In this document: positions 63,853 through 64,000 of the stretch, piece after piece
Position numbering within the stretch: position 1 is the first letter of the stretch
Layout: each line of letters begins with the position of its first letter
Source of the DNA: Pseudomonas fluorescens
Lineage (GTDB): Bacteria > Pseudomonadota > Gammaproteobacteria > Pseudomonadales > Pseudomonadaceae
NCBI RefSeq assembly: GCF_001648775.1
Contig: NZ_LVEJ01000028.1
Coordinates: 1 to 64,000, forward strand
Reading direction: 5' to 3'
DNA: 64,000 nucleotides
Notes under the pieces: model-generated
What the model was told of the DNA's origin: nothing
Seen by the model: only the letters and a program-made list of their open reading frames with translations
Database searches by the model: none
Made by a program: the position numbers and the translations under genes

Positions 63853-64000
63853 TCAGGCCGGGACTTCGTCGAGCATCAAGCGCTGACGCACCACGTCGAC
63901 CAGTTTGTCCGGCTGGAATTTGGAGAGGAAGTTGTCGCAGCCGACCTTCTTCACCATCGAGTCGTTGAAACTGCCGGATAGTGAGGTGTGCAGCACCACG
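63853..64000 (-). CDS. C-terminal fragment of a CheV-like chemotaxis protein (truncated by the window edge)
   Basis: The minus-strand frame reads VVLHTSLSGSFNDSMVKKVG ... FQPDKLVDVVRQRLMLDEVPA and then stops at 63855-63853. This matches the end of the receiver domain of CheV proteins (VxMHSSLSGxxN ... KVGA ... FLxKWxPDEL). CheV couples chemoreceptors to CheA and has a C-terminal response-regulator domain. Only about 48 residues are visible, so the assignment is moderate. Confidence 0.7.
   Translation of the reverse strand, partial: VVLHTSLSGSFNDSMVKKVGCDNFLSKFQPDKLVDVVRQRLMLDEVPA

Overview
The window looks like chromosomal DNA of a fluorescent Pseudomonas (P. fluorescens group). The grounds are pyoverdine genes of Pseudomonas type (pvdL, pvdS, pvdH, fpvGHJKCDEF), an atu acyclic-terpene operon, msuEDC-sfnR, dsbRS-dsbDEG, high-GC coding, and nine paired REP elements sharing a GGGAGCGAGC-type core. 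The sequence shows no phage, insertion sequence, CRISPR array, tRNA or rRNA gene. The left edge does carry what looks like the P1 promoter and leader of an rRNA operon that lies outside the window.

Layout. 1-7.9 kb: rRNA-type promoter, RhtA-like exporter, small lipoproteins, a TetR/SDR/HCCA-isomerase-like cluster, aminopeptidase P, cysteine desulfurase and a LysE exporter. 7.9-12.4 kb: sulfonate assimilation operon msuEDC-sfnR behind a good sigma-54 promoter. 12.4-13.9 kb: soxR with a divergent monooxygenase gene carrying a SoxR-type promoter, then a VOC protein. 14.1-18.6 kb: a fluoroacetate-dehalogenase-like hydrolase, a deleted dctA remnant, a LysR regulator and leuD/leuC paralogues. 18.9-27.1 kb: ferripyoverdine iron-release and uptake operon fpvGHJKCDEF, then mbtH-like and pvdH. 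27.2-34.4 kb: GNAT protein, DsbS/DsbR two-component system, a hemopexin-repeat protein, and dsbD, a TlpA-like gene and dsbG. 34.4-36.4 kb: an unknown ParB-like-motif protein and an alpha/beta hydrolase. 36.6-51.6 kb: the 4332-residue synthetase PvdL, the sigma factor PvdS and a PvdYII/IucB-type acetyltransferase. 52.6-61.8 kb: atuR and atuABCDEF. 61.8-64 kb: an exonuclease, ppnP, a MOSC protein and the end of a CheV-like gene.

How it works together. Low iron should lift Fur from a box lying on the pvdS promoter. PvdS should then read TAAAT-N16-CGT boxes, which I find exactly upstream of pvdH, the mbtH-like gene and the acetyltransferase gene, and with one mismatch upstream of pvdL. PvdH makes diaminobutyrate, which PvdL uses; the MbtH-like protein probably supports the synthetases; the acetyltransferase probably modifies hydroxyornithine; the fpv products strip and recover iron from imported ferripyoverdine. 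Other pvd genes and the fpvA receptor are not in the window.

The most unusual items are: a hemopexin-repeat gene placed between two PmrA-like boxes of the dsb regulon; a REP pair translated as part of the FpvD N-terminus; a hydrolase that keeps the full fluoroacetate-dehalogenase residue set; a dctA gene with a large internal deletion; and an unknown protein with a ParB-like motif. I see no clear wholly new multi-gene system. Sigma-54, SoxR, DsbR, PvdS, Fur and AtuR sites were read by eye and need experimental or matrix-based confirmation.
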